DNA of 25,258 bases from Comamonadaceae bacterium (GTDB taxonomy: Bacteria; Pseudomonadota; Gammaproteobacteria; Burkholderiales; Burkholderiaceae): contig CANNNH010000008.1 in the NCBI GenBank assembly GCA_947505915.1, positions 1 through 25,258 of the forward strand, written 5' to 3'. Of this stretch, positions 9,061 to 16,976 are shown piece by piece; the stretch's first letter is position 1; every line of letters starts with the position of its first letter. The notes under the pieces were generated by a model that saw only the letters and a list, made by a program, of their open reading frames with translations, did no database searches and was not told the origin of the DNA. Both the position numbers and the translations under genes were made by a program.

Positions 9061-9972
9061 ATGAATGCCGTCTCAAGCGACAATCCGACCATGAAGGAAG
9101 CACCGCCCACCACCCAGTCAAGCCAAAAAGAATACCAAGGTTCAATAAACGGCAATACTTTAACGCATTACGAAAACTTTCCAGTCGCTTCCGTGCTGTG
9201 TCCGGCGCATCTGCGGCCGGCCGTGATGTCCATTTACAACTTCGCCAGAACCGCCGACGACCTGGCCGACGAGGGCGACGCCAGCCCCGCCCAGCGATCG
9301 CAGGACCTGGCGTTCTACAAGGCCGATTTGGCGGCTTGCGCCCAGGGCCTGGCCACTTCCGGCCGCTGGCACAGGGTGTTTGACGCGCTGGCCCCGCAAA
9401 TCAGGCAATGGCAATTGCCCCTGCCTTTGCTGGGCGACCTGCTCAGTGCTTTCGAGCAAGATGTGCACAAGACCCGCTACGCCGACCAGGCAGAACTGCT
9501 GGACTACTGCAGCCGCTCGGCCAACCCGGTCGGGCGCCTGCTGCTGCACCTCTACGGCGTCTCAAGCGAAGCGGCCCTGCGGCAAAGCGACTGCATCTGC
9601 ACGGCGCTGCAATTGATTAATTTCTGGCAAGACCTGAGCGTGGACATACCGCGCGGGCGCATTTACCTGCCGGCCGAACTGCAAGCGCTGCACGGAGTGA
9701 GCGAGGCCGAGCTGCTGGCGCAGTCGATCTCGCCGGGCACCCGAGCGCTGGTGGCCGACTGCGTGGAGCGGGCGCGCCGGCTCATGCTCGAAGGCGCGCC
9801 GTTGGTGCACACGGTGCCAGGGCGCGCCGGCTGGGAACTGCGCCTGGTGGTGCAAGGCGGTCTGCGCATTGCCGAGCGCATTGCCCAGCTGGACTTTGCC
9901 ACGCTGCGCCAACGCCCCGTCATCGGCCGCAGTGATGCGCTGCTCATGGCCTGGCGCACGCTCTGGATGTAG
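9061..9972 (+). CDS. hpnC: squalene synthase HpnC (hydroxysqualene-forming step)
   Basis: Isoprenoid synthase of the trans head-to-head class, 303 aa. In the three-enzyme HpnCDE route, HpnD joins two farnesyl diphosphates to presqualene diphosphate, HpnC converts that to hydroxysqualene, and HpnE reduces it to squalene. Both Asp-rich metal sites are visible: DDLAD (66-70, in FARTADDLADEGD) and QDLSVD within NFWQDLSVDIPRGR. The HYENFPVAS segment (36-44) is typical of HpnC. I chose the ATG at 9061. Earlier starts (GTG 9010, ATG 9031) would place the operator-like dyad inside the gene and add residues unlike the family. A start at 9091 is also possible, and no candidate has a strong ribosome site. 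It is the first gene of hpnC-hpnD-hpnE. No squalene-hopene cyclase is in the window. Confidence 0.93.
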   Translation: MNAVSSDNPTMKEAPPTTQSSQKEYQGSINGNTLTHYENFPVASVLCPAHLRPAVMSIYNFARTADDLADEGDASPAQRSQDLAFYKADLAACAQGLATSGRWHRVFDALAPQIRQWQLPLPLLGDLLSAFEQDVHKTRYADQAELLDYCSRSANPVGRLLLHLYGVSSEAALRQSDCICTALQLINFWQDLSVDIPRGRIYLPAELQALHGVSEAELLAQSISPGTRALVADCVERARRLMLEGAPLVHTVPGRAGWELRLVVQGGLRIAERIAQLDFATLRQRPVIGRSDALLMAWRTLWM

Positions 9973-10027
9973 CCAGCCCGCCTCGCCGCCCTCCAATGCG
10001 GCCGCACTTGCGGCGACAATCCAACGC

Positions 10028-10870
10028 ATGAATCCCGAACAGTACGTCCAACAAAAAGCCGCCGCCTCGGGCAGCAGCTTTTATTACGCCTTTCTGTTTT
10101 TACCCAAGGACAGGCGCGCCGCCATCACCGCCTTTTATGCGTTTTGCCGCGAGATCGATGACGTGGTCGATGAAGTCACCGACCCCGGCGTAGCCGGCAC
10201 CAAACTCGCATGGTGGCAAACCGAAGTCGGCAAGGCCTTTGCCGGCCAGCCCACGCACCCGGTGATGCAAGCGCTGATGCCATGGACAGCTGTCTACGGC
10301 ATCACGGCGTCGCACCTGCTGGCCGTCATCGAAGGCTGCCAGATGGACCTGGCGCAAAACCGCTACCTCGACTACCCCGCCCTGACCCGCTACTGCCACC
10401 TGGTGGCCGGCATCGTGGGCGAAGTAGCGGCGCTCATTTTCGGCCAGACCGACCCGGCCACCACGGCCTACGCCCACCAACTGGGGCAAGCCTTTCAGCT
10501 GACCAACATCATTCGCGACGTCGGCGAAGACGCGCTGCGCGGCCGCATCTACCTGCCCATCAGTGAGTTGCAACAGTTCGATGTCAAGGTGCACGACATC
10601 CTGCAACGCCAATACTCCCCCCGCTTCAGCGCGCTGATGGAATTTCAAACCCGGCGCGCGCTGGCGCTGTATGACGAAGCCCTGGCCGGCTTGCCCGCTT
10701 CAGACTGGCGCGCCCAAAAGCCCGGCCTCATGATGGCCAGCATCTACCGCAGCTTGCTGCGCGAGATCCAGGCCGACGGCTACCAGGTGCTGCACCAACG
10801 CGTGAGCCTGACGCCGCTGCGCAAGTTCTGGCTGGCCTGGAAAACCCAGGCCTTCGGCCGCGTCGCCTGA
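10028..10870 (+). CDS. hpnD: presqualene diphosphate synthase HpnD
   Basis: Condenses two farnesyl diphosphates to presqualene diphosphate, the first committed step of bacterial squalene synthesis; 280 aa. Family marks are FYYAFLFLPKDRRAAITAFYAFCREIDD, with the first metal site DDVVDE (about 43-48). The second is in NIIRDVGEDALRGRIYLP (D-x3-D). The start at ATG 10028 (MNPEQYVQQKAAASGSSFYY) gives the usual family N terminus, although no clear ribosome site precedes it. The longer open frame upstream overlaps the hpnC end and is not family-like. It lies 55 bp after hpnC and 10 bp before hpnE, so the three genes probably form one transcript. It is paralogous to hpnC. Confidence 0.95.
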   Translation: MNPEQYVQQKAAASGSSFYYAFLFLPKDRRAAITAFYAFCREIDDVVDEVTDPGVAGTKLAWWQTEVGKAFAGQPTHPVMQALMPWTAVYGITASHLLAVIEGCQMDLAQNRYLDYPALTRYCHLVAGIVGEVAALIFGQTDPATTAYAHQLGQAFQLTNIIRDVGEDALRGRIYLPISELQQFDVKVHDILQRQYSPRFSALMEFQTRRALALYDEALAGLPASDWRAQKPGLMMASIYRSLLREIQADGYQVLHQRVSLTPLRKFWLAWKTQAFGRVA

Positions 10871-10880
10871 GGCCCTAGAG

Positions 10881-12221
10881 ATGAAAGTCGCCGTCATCGG
10901 TGCCGGCTGGGCCGGTTGCGCCGCCGCCGTCGAAGCCACACGGCTGGGCCACAGCGTCACCCTGTTTGAAAGCGCCCGCATGGCGGGCGGGCGGGCCAGG
11001 CGCGTGGACAGCAGCTTCAAGGGCCAGCCACTGGCGCTGGACAACGGCCAACACATCTTGATAGGCGCTTACAGCGAGACCCTGCGCCTCATGCAAACCT
11101 TGGGCGTGGACCCGGGCAGCAGCCTGCTGCGCCTGCCGCTGCGGCTGCAATTTCCCAACGGCGAAGGCCTGGCATTACCCCGGTCTGCCGTGCTGGCAGC
11201 CTGGCCCGGCGGGCCGCGTTGGCCGGCGGCCTGGCAAGCGGCCTGGGGCATTGCCATGGCACGCGGCTGGACCTGGGGCGACAAAGCTTCGCTGCTGCGG
11301 CTGGCGCTGCGCTGGCGCGCCGCCGGCTTTGCGTGCGCACCCAGCCTGTCGGTGGCTGCGCTCTGCAAGGGCTTGTCGGCGCGCGCTATGCGCGGGCTGG
11401 TTGAGCCGCTGTGCGTGTCCGCGCTCAACACCCCGGCAGATCGGGCCTGCGCGCAGGTTTTTTTGCGCGTGATGAAAGACGCGCTGTTCAGCCAGCCCGG
11501 CGGCGCCGACCTTCTGCTGCCCCGCCTGGACCTCAGCGCCCTGCTGCCAGACGCTGCACTGGCTTGGCTGGCAGCACGCGGCCCCGCGCCGCGTCTGGGT
11601 GCGCGGGTTCAAGCGCTAACGCGCAGCGCCACAGGCTGGCAGCTCAGCGCATCGGGCAGCGCAGACGCTGACGACACAGAAGAAATATTTGACGCCGTGC
11701 TGCTGGCCTGCCCGCCGCAAGAGGCAGCACGGCTGGCAGAAGGCACCGGCAGCAACACCGACTGGGCCGCCCAAGCCACCGGCCTGCAACACGAGCCCAT
11801 AGCAACGGTCTACGCACGCGTGGTTTCGGGCGAAAGCTCTGCAAAAAAGTTGCCGCAGTCCATGTTGGCCTTGCACTGCAGTGCTGATGCGCCGGCCCAG
11901 TTTGTGTTTGACCGCGGTCAGCTCGGCGGGCCTGCCGGTCTGCTGGCCTTTGTGGTCAGCGCCAGCGTGGGCGACACTGCGCTGCTCAGCGCGCAGGTGC
12001 TGGCGCAAGGCCAGGCGCAACTCGGGCTGCTGCTCGAGCTGGTGCAAACCATTGTGGAAAAGCGCGCCACCTTTGCCTGCACACCCGGCTTGCTGCGGCC
12101 CGCAGCGAATATTGCGCCCGGCCTGCTGGCCTGCGGCGACTATGTGGCCGGGCCCTACCCCGCCACGCTCGAAGGCGCGGTGCGCTCGGGCCTGCACGCT
12201 GCCCGGCTGCTCAAAGCCTAG
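10881..12221 (+). CDS. hpnE: hydroxysqualene dehydroxylase HpnE (FAD-dependent)
   Basis: Flavoprotein of 446 aa in the amine-oxidase/phytoene-desaturase superfamily that reduces hydroxysqualene to squalene. The N-terminal Rossmann dinucleotide motif VAVIGAGWAGCAAA (3-16) is followed by an acidic residue at the end of beta-2 (TLFES) and the GGRARR segment typical of FAD amine oxidases. The C-terminal FAD motif is ACGDYVAGPYPATLEGAVRSG. The start is at ATG 10881, 10 bp after the hpnD stop. Its stop codon TAG shares the palindrome CTAG with the stop of the convergent glutathione transferase gene, so the two coding regions overlap by 4 bp. It is the last gene of the squalene operon. Confidence 0.94.
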   Translation: MKVAVIGAGWAGCAAAVEATRLGHSVTLFESARMAGGRARRVDSSFKGQPLALDNGQHILIGAYSETLRLMQTLGVDPGSSLLRLPLRLQFPNGEGLALPRSAVLAAWPGGPRWPAAWQAAWGIAMARGWTWGDKASLLRLALRWRAAGFACAPSLSVAALCKGLSARAMRGLVEPLCVSALNTPADRACAQVFLRVMKDALFSQPGGADLLLPRLDLSALLPDAALAWLAARGPAPRLGARVQALTRSATGWQLSASGSADADDTEEIFDAVLLACPPQEAARLAEGTGSNTDWAAQATGLQHEPIATVYARVVSGESSAKKLPQSMLALHCSADAPAQFVFDRGQLGGPAGLLAFVVSASVGDTALLSAQVLAQGQAQLGLLLELVQTIVEKRATFACTPGLLRPAANIAPGLLACGDYVAGPYPATLEGAVRSGLHAARLLKA

Positions 12222-12862
12222 CCCTTGCGGGACATGGCCCGCACTTGCAATTGCGCCGGTCTGTCCATACAACGCGCCAGCCACGCGGCGGTGGCCGGGC
12301 AAGCTGCCAGCAATTCCGGCGCCGGCTTGAGCCAGGCCAGCACCGAGGCCACGGCGATGTCGGCCACGGTGAAGCGCTCGCCCGCCAGGTAAGCCGTGCC
12401 TGCGCTGCTGGCAGCCAGGTGTTGCTCAATCACGCCCAGCGGCCCGGCCAAACGGCGCGCCGCCTCTGCCGCCAGCTCGGGCTTGCGCCTGTCTGCGGGC
12501 ATCACCAGCGTGTGCATCAAAATGGTTAGCGCGTCTTTTTCGCACTCAGTGACAACCCAGAAAGACCAGCGCAATATCTCGGCGCTTTCTGCTTTGTTTT
12601 GGGCGGCCAGGTTCAAACCGTCAGGGCCTTTGTAGTTGTCGGCCAGGTACAGGGCGCAGGCCATGGACTCCCACACCACCACACCCTCGTCTTGCAACAC
12701 CGGGATATGCCCGTTCGGATTTAGCGCCAAAAACTCGGGCGTGTGGGTCGCGCCGTCCTTGTAGTGCAGGGGCACATGCTCAAAGGCCAGACCCAGTTCA
12801 AGCGCCACCCACAGCGGGCGCGAAGCGCGGGACGCGGCAATACCGTGAATCTTCAAACTCAT
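12218..12862 (-). CDS. glutathione S-transferase family protein
   Basis: Cytosolic thioredoxin-fold transferase of 214 aa. The N-terminal domain (1-80) begins MSLKIHGIAASRASRPLWVA, where Ser11/Ser14 could serve as the catalytic Ser. The cis-Pro glutathione-site loop is NPNGHIPVLQ, and the WES segment binds the gamma-glutamyl group. The all-helical C-terminal domain includes the capping box FTVADIAVASVLAWL. The start is the ATG at 12862-12860 with AGAGA ahead; an upstream in-frame ATG adds 12 residues foreign to the fold. It lies 38 bp downstream of the HAD hydrolase on the same strand and may be co-transcribed. It converges on hpnE with a 4-bp overlap. Substrate is unknown. Confidence 0.9.
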   Translation of the reverse strand: MSLKIHGIAASRASRPLWVALELGLAFEHVPLHYKDGATHTPEFLALNPNGHIPVLQDEGVVVWESMACALYLADNYKGPDGLNLAAQNKAESAEILRWSFWVVTECEKDALTILMHTLVMPADRRKPELAAEAARRLAGPLGVIEQHLAASSAGTAYLAGERFTVADIAVASVLAWLKPAPELLAACPATAAWLARCMDRPAQLQVRAMSRKG

Positions 12863-12900
12863 AAGGTCTCTTTCTTGCAAGTTAAGGGAAATGGCCAAGC

Positions 12901-13590
12901 TTAAAACAAGGCCGTCAACTCAGCCAAACTGCGCACTGTTTCATGCGGCTCTTGCGCATGCGGCCACAGCTTGTCTTCGCGGTTGACCCAGGCCGTCTGC
13001 ATGCCGCAAGCCAGCGCGGCCAGCACGTCCAGTTCGGCGTCGTCACCAATGTGCAGCACCTCTTCGGAGGGTACGCCGGCAGCCTGCGCGGCCGCCTCAA
13101 AAATACGCCGGTCCGGCTTGCCCACGCCGAACACCTGCGCGCTCAAACCGGCCTTGAAGTAGCCCGCCAGCCCGACACGCGCCAAGTCGGCATTGCCGTT
13201 GGACAGCGCCACCAAGGGAAAGCGTGCCGACAAAAAAGCCAACGCAGGCAACGCGTCGTCAAACAGCTTCACACGGTTGCGTTCGTCAAAAAACACATCA
13301 AAAGCCGGCTCGGCCAGCGCGCTGTCTTCGCCGCAACGCAGCAAGGCCAGGCGTATTTGTGCCAGCCGCAAGTTGCTCAACTGGTGCAGCAGCTCGGGCT
13401 GCGCTGCCATCACCTCATGGCGCAGCGCCAGGCGGGCCGCCGGGTCGGCAAACAGGGCACTGGCACGCGGCGCATGCCCCAGCAGGAAGTGCTGCAAGGC
13501 ATGTTCGGCGCGCTCAATGGTCGGCCAGATGGGCCAGAGGGTGTCGTCCAGGTCCAGCGTGATGGCACTGATTTTTCGAAGGTTCAACAT
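12901..13590 (-). CDS. HAD-superfamily hydrolase (subfamily IA phosphatase-like)
   Basis: Predicted cytosolic phosphatase of 229 aa. Four HAD motifs are present: motif I LDLDDTLWP (Asp13 nucleophile, Asp15 acid/base), motif II Ser in FPLVALSNGNAD, motif III Lys in VFGVGKPDRRIF, and motif IV HIGDDAELD with the metal-binding Asp pair. An alpha-helical cap is inserted between motifs I and II, as in subfamily IA. The start is the ATG at 13590-13588 (MLNLRKISAITLDLDDT). The longer frame upstream crosses the start region of hemH and is rejected. It is divergent from hemH with only 21 bp between start codons. The natural substrate cannot be told from sequence. Confidence 0.9.
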   Translation of the reverse strand: MLNLRKISAITLDLDDTLWPIWPTIERAEHALQHFLLGHAPRASALFADPAARLALRHEVMAAQPELLHQLSNLRLAQIRLALLRCGEDSALAEPAFDVFFDERNRVKLFDDALPALAFLSARFPLVALSNGNADLARVGLAGYFKAGLSAQVFGVGKPDRRIFEAAAQAAGVPSEEVLHIGDDAELDVLAALACGMQTAWVNREDKLWPHAQEPHETVRSLAELTALF

Positions 13591-13611
13591 AGGTAGTGGA
13601 GAATATCCCAC

Positions 13612-14715
13612 ATGAGCTTTTCCAAAGAACCCGAATTCAGCCACGGCAAGGTACCCGCCAGCGGCGCCAGTACCGGCGTGCTGTATTGCAATCTGGGCAC
13701 CCCCGACGCACCCACCGCACCGGCCCTGCGCCGTTACCTGGCCGAATTTTTAAGCGACCAGCGCGTGGTCGAGATTCCCCGCCCCATCTGGTGGCTGATC
13801 CTGCACGGCATCATCTTGCGCCTGCGCCCCAAAAAGTCAGCCGCCAAGTACGCCAGTATCTGGACGGCCGAAGGCTCGCCCCTGAAAGTCTGGACCGACA
13901 AGCAGTCCCAGTTGCTCGGCCAAGCCCTGCAATCGCGCGGTCACCACGTGGCCACACGCTACGCCATGCGCTACGGCAACCCGTCTATCGCTTCCCAGCT
14001 CGAGGTCTTCAAAGACCAGGGCATCACGCGCGTGCTCATCGTGCCGGCCTACCCCCAGTACAGCGCCACCACCACTGCCAGCTTGTTTGACGCGGTCTAC
14101 ACCTGGGCCGCCAAAGTCCGGCGCCTGCCCGAATTTCGCTTCATCAACCATTACCACGACGACGACGGCTACATCTCTGCGCTGGCCACCCGGGTGCGCG
14201 CCCACTGGGACTTGCACGGCCAGGCCGAGCAACTGGTGATGAGCTTTCATGGCGTGCCCCAGCGTACGCTGGAGCTGGGTGACCCCTACCACTGCGAGTG
14301 CTACAAAACCGCCCGCCTGTTGGCCGAATCACTGGGGCTGACCAAAGACCGCTACACGGTGACGTTTCAGTCCCGCTTCGGCAAAGCCAAATGGCTGCAG
14401 CCCTACACCGAACCCACGCTGGTGAGCATGGCCGGGGCCGGTGTCAAAAAGGTCGACGTTATTTGCCCGGGATTTACCGGCGACTGCCTGGAAACGCTGG
14501 AAGAAATTAACGACGAAGCCCGCGAAGCCTTTATGCACGCCGGCGGCGAGAGTTTTCACTACATCGCCTGCCTGAACGACAGCCCCGAGTGGGCGCTAGG
14601 CCTGGCCAGTATTTGCGAGCAGCATCTCAGCGGCTGGCCCAGCCAGGCGGCGCCGGATGCCCCAGCGCTGGAGCAAAGCCGGGCCAACGCACTGGCCCAA
14701 GGCGCAGCCAACTAA
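13612..14715 (+). CDS. hemH: ferrochelatase
   Basis: Inserts Fe2+ into protoporphyrin IX, the last step of protoheme synthesis; membrane-associated or cytosolic, 367 aa. Recognisable segments are GVLYCNLGTPDAPTAPALRRYL near the N terminus, the catalytic His213 in VMSFHGVPQRTLELGDPYH, and the acidic pocket PGFTGDCLETLEEI that contains the conserved catalytic Glu. The family-typical CLNDSPEW is near the C terminus. The start at ATG 13612 is preceded by GGAG at 13598-13601. The 21-bp gap to the divergent HAD gene means its promoter must overlap the HAD coding region. Its TAA overlaps the convergent sensor kinase TAG by 4 bp. Confidence 0.97.
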   Translation: MSFSKEPEFSHGKVPASGASTGVLYCNLGTPDAPTAPALRRYLAEFLSDQRVVEIPRPIWWLILHGIILRLRPKKSAAKYASIWTAEGSPLKVWTDKQSQLLGQALQSRGHHVATRYAMRYGNPSIASQLEVFKDQGITRVLIVPAYPQYSATTTASLFDAVYTWAAKVRRLPEFRFINHYHDDDGYISALATRVRAHWDLHGQAEQLVMSFHGVPQRTLELGDPYHCECYKTARLLAESLGLTKDRYTVTFQSRFGKAKWLQPYTEPTLVSMAGAGVKKVDVICPGFTGDCLETLEEINDEAREAFMHAGGESFHYIACLNDSPEWALGLASICEQHLSGWPSQAAPDAPALEQSRANALAQGAAN

Positions 14716-16115
14716 ACCATACCGGCCGGCGGCCACTGCAACCGAATGCGTGTGCCGCGCCCGTTGGCACAGGGACTGGTCAAGGACAGAGCTGCACCGT
14801 GCTGGCGGGCGATTTCCTGCACGATGGCCAAACCCAGGCCGCTGCCGCGCAAGGCGGCCGCGTCGGCGCGGTAAAAGCGCTCAAACACATGAGGCTGGTG
14901 GCGCGCAGCAATGCCGACACCCGCGTCCTCAACTTCCAGCCAGCCCGCGCCCACCCGCACCGTCACCGCCACGCCGCCGCCGGCATGCACCAGCGCGTTG
15001 TCCACCAGGTTGCGCAGGGCCTCCTGCACCAGCAAGGGCATGCCCAGCACCTGGCTCACAGCAACGGTGGTTTCAAAACCCAGGTCATGCTGATGGGTCT
15101 GCGCCTGGTGCCACATGGACTGCGTTACCTCGCGCGCCAGCGCTACCAGCGCCACCTTTTGCGGCACCTCCATATCGGGGGCGTGTTCGGCCCGGGTGAG
15201 CGCCAGCAGTTGCTCTGTCAGGTGCACCGCCTTGTCGGTGGTGTGCACAGCCGCAAGCACCGCCGCCTTAGCTTGCTGCTCCGGAATCTGGCGCTCGGCC
15301 AGTGCCAGCTGCGTTTTGAGCACAGTCAGCGGCGTGCGCAACTGGTGCGCAGCGTTGTCTAAAAAGCGTTTGCGGATGTCAATCAAACGGCCCAGCCGCT
15401 GCACATAGCTGTTGAGCGTGTCAATCAAGGGTTGCAGCTCACGCGTGTTGTAGGCCGGCGCGATCGCCGAATCGTCTGACTCATCACGCGCGGCCAGTTG
15501 CAGCCGAAAAGCCTCCAGCGGCCGCATCGCCACATGAATACCCCAACCCACCAGGCCCATGGTCACCAGCAGCAGCAAACCCTGAATCGCCAGCGTGTCA
15601 CGCAAGATGTGCTGGGTCAGCAACTGCCGAGCCTCCAGGGTCTCGGCCACCCGCACCGTGATCAGCTTGGTGCCCGGCGCCTGCCCGGGTGTGCCGGGGC
15701 TGTCCACCAGCACGTGGCGCAAGCTGGTCAGGCGCACCGGTTGGCCGCGGAGCAAAGCGTCTTCAAAACTCACCAGCGAAAAGAACTGCACCTCTTGCGA
15801 CAGCGCCGCCGGCGAAGGCAGTTCCGAGTCACCAGCCAAGGTGAGGCCAGCTTCGTCTTCAATTTTGTAAAACAGGCGCGAGCCGATGTGGTTTTCAAAC
15901 AAGTAACCCGCCGCCCGCAGCACGTCCACGCGCAAGGTCTGGTTTTCCAGGCGTATTTCTTCGGCCAGCGTTCGCGCTGCCAGGTACAAAGAGCGGTCAT
16001 AAGCCTGGTTGGCCGACTCCACAGCGCGCCCGTAGGACACATAAGCACCCACCCCGATGAGCAGAAACAAAGGCAGCAAAATCAGCAGCAGCAAGCGCTG
16101 GCGCAAAGAGTTCAT
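14712..16115 (-). CDS. tctE: sensor histidine kinase TctE
   Basis: Membrane sensor of 467 aa for the TctE/TctD two-component system that controls tricarboxylate uptake. Transmembrane helix 1 is about 7-27 (RLLLLILLPLFLLIGVGAY). A periplasmic sensor of about 130 residues follows, of the kind seen in TctE/2CSK kinases. Helix 2 is about 170-190 (AIQGLLLLVTMGLVGWGIHV), followed by a HAMP-like linker. The dimerisation helix has phospho-acceptor His257 in AAHQLRTPLT. ATP-binding boxes are LRNLVDNALVHAGG (N), EDAGVGI (G1) and RGSGLGLAIVQEIARQHG (G2). It lies 25 bp after tctD on the same strand, so the two probably form an operon, divergent from the tctCBA transporter they should regulate. The symbol rests on context plus sequence. 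Confidence 0.9.
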   Translation of the reverse strand: MNSLRQRLLLLILLPLFLLIGVGAYVSYGRAVESANQAYDRSLYLAARTLAEEIRLENQTLRVDVLRAAGYLFENHIGSRLFYKIEDEAGLTLAGDSELPSPAALSQEVQFFSLVSFEDALLRGQPVRLTSLRHVLVDSPGTPGQAPGTKLITVRVAETLEARQLLTQHILRDTLAIQGLLLLVTMGLVGWGIHVAMRPLEAFRLQLAARDESDDSAIAPAYNTRELQPLIDTLNSYVQRLGRLIDIRKRFLDNAAHQLRTPLTVLKTQLALAERQIPEQQAKAAVLAAVHTTDKAVHLTEQLLALTRAEHAPDMEVPQKVALVALAREVTQSMWHQAQTHQHDLGFETTVAVSQVLGMPLLVQEALRNLVDNALVHAGGGVAVTVRVGAGWLEVEDAGVGIAARHQPHVFERFYRADAAALRGSGLGLAIVQEIARQHGAALSLTSPCANGRGTRIRLQWPPAGMV

Positions 16116-16140
16116 GGCGGGCCCGGCCTGGTGATGACGC

Positions 16141-16899
16141 TCATGCCGTGTCTTTGTCGCTGAGCATGTAACCCAGACCGCGCAAGGTGTTGATGCGCAG
16201 GCGCCGGGCCGGCGCAGCGCCGGTCGGCGGCAAAGGGGTTTCGATTTTTTTGCGCAAGCGGTAGATCAACACCTCCACCGCGTCCAACTCGGCCGGCGCG
16301 TCTGAAAACACCCGAGCATGCAACTGCTCTTTGCTCACCACGCGATGGGCAGACTCCAGCAGCGTTTTTAGCGCCGCGGTCTCACGCGGGGTCAATGCCA
16401 GCGGCTGTTCATGCAACAAAAAGTGCTGGTCATCCCCATCCCACAGCAGCGGGCCAACGCCCCACTGCGTCCACTGCATTTGCCGGGGCCGGCGCAGCAA
16501 AGCCTGCACACGCGCTTCAAACTCACTGAGCTCGAAGGGTTTGGGCAGGTAGTCGTCGGCGCCCACGTTCAAACCCAGCACCCGGTCGGCCACGCTGGCA
16601 CGTGCGGTCAAAATCATCACCGGCACCGCATCGGCCCGCTGGCGCAGCGCCTGCAGCACCGACAGACCATCGCGCCCCGGCAGGTTCAAGTCCAACAACA
16701 CCAACTTAAAACGGTGGCCCGCCTGCAACTGGGCATCGGCCGACTCGCCGTCTGGCGCAAACGCCACCTGCAAACCCAGCTGGCGCAAAGCGGTGCCCAG
16801 CCAGAGCGAGAGCTCGGGCGTGTCTTCTACCAATAAAACGGGGGCACTAGGGGTTATCACTGAATCAAATTGAAAGGCGTTTGACAGCTTGGCCGCCAT
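16141..16899 (-). CDS. tctD: response regulator TctD (OmpR/PhoB type)
   Basis: DNA-binding activator paired with TctE. The receiver domain begins PVLLVEDTPELSLWLG. The phospho-acceptor Asp70 is in LLDLNLPGRDG, the conserved Thr/Ala switch in MILTARAS, and the Lys in YLPKPFEL. The stretch SVADRVLGLNVGADDYLPKP is very like enterobacterial TctD. A winged-helix output domain follows and ends LRINTLRGLGYML. Start choice is uncertain. The ATG at 16899-16897 gives 252 aa, but with about 20 extra residues before the receiver and no ribosome site. The GTG at 16860-16858 gives 239 aa with the usual short N terminus, and would free the TTGACA at 16881 to lie in an intergenic promoter. I list the longest ATG form but consider the GTG form equally likely. 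It diverges from tctC. Confidence 0.88.
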   Translation of the reverse strand: MAAKLSNAFQFDSVITPSAPVLLVEDTPELSLWLGTALRQLGLQVAFAPDGESADAQLQAGHRFKLVLLDLNLPGRDGLSVLQALRQRADAVPVMILTARASVADRVLGLNVGADDYLPKPFELSEFEARVQALLRRPRQMQWTQWGVGPLLWDGDDQHFLLHEQPLALTPRETAALKTLLESAHRVVSKEQLHARVFSDAPAELDAVEVLIYRLRKKIETPLPPTGAAPARRLRINTLRGLGYMLSDKDTA

Positions 16900-16908
16900 A
16901 TTTAAAGC
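16881..16908 (+). promoter_or_regulatory. possible tctCBA promoter with a perfect -35 and poor -10
   Basis: TTGACA at 16881-16886 is a perfect sigma-70 -35 hexamer. The best following -10 is only TAAAGC at 16903-16908 (16-bp spacer). A weak -10 would fit a promoter that needs an activator such as phosphorylated TctD. It overlaps the tctD N terminus if that gene starts at the ATG 16899. Motif reading only. Confidence 0.3.
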
Positions 16909-16976
16909 AAACTGCTCAGGTCTTGGCGCAACATGCCCCAAGCCCACCAACGATCATTTTCACTCAGGAGACAAAC

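Noticed and set aside
11616..12302. 228-codon minus-strand frame opposite the hpnE end
   Set aside because: Overlaps hpnE antisense and the glutathione transferase end, and has no recognisable domain.
16899..16904. TATTTA as -10 box with TTGACA for tctC
   Set aside because: The spacer is only 12 bp, too short for sigma-70. A weaker box at 16 bp is listed instead.
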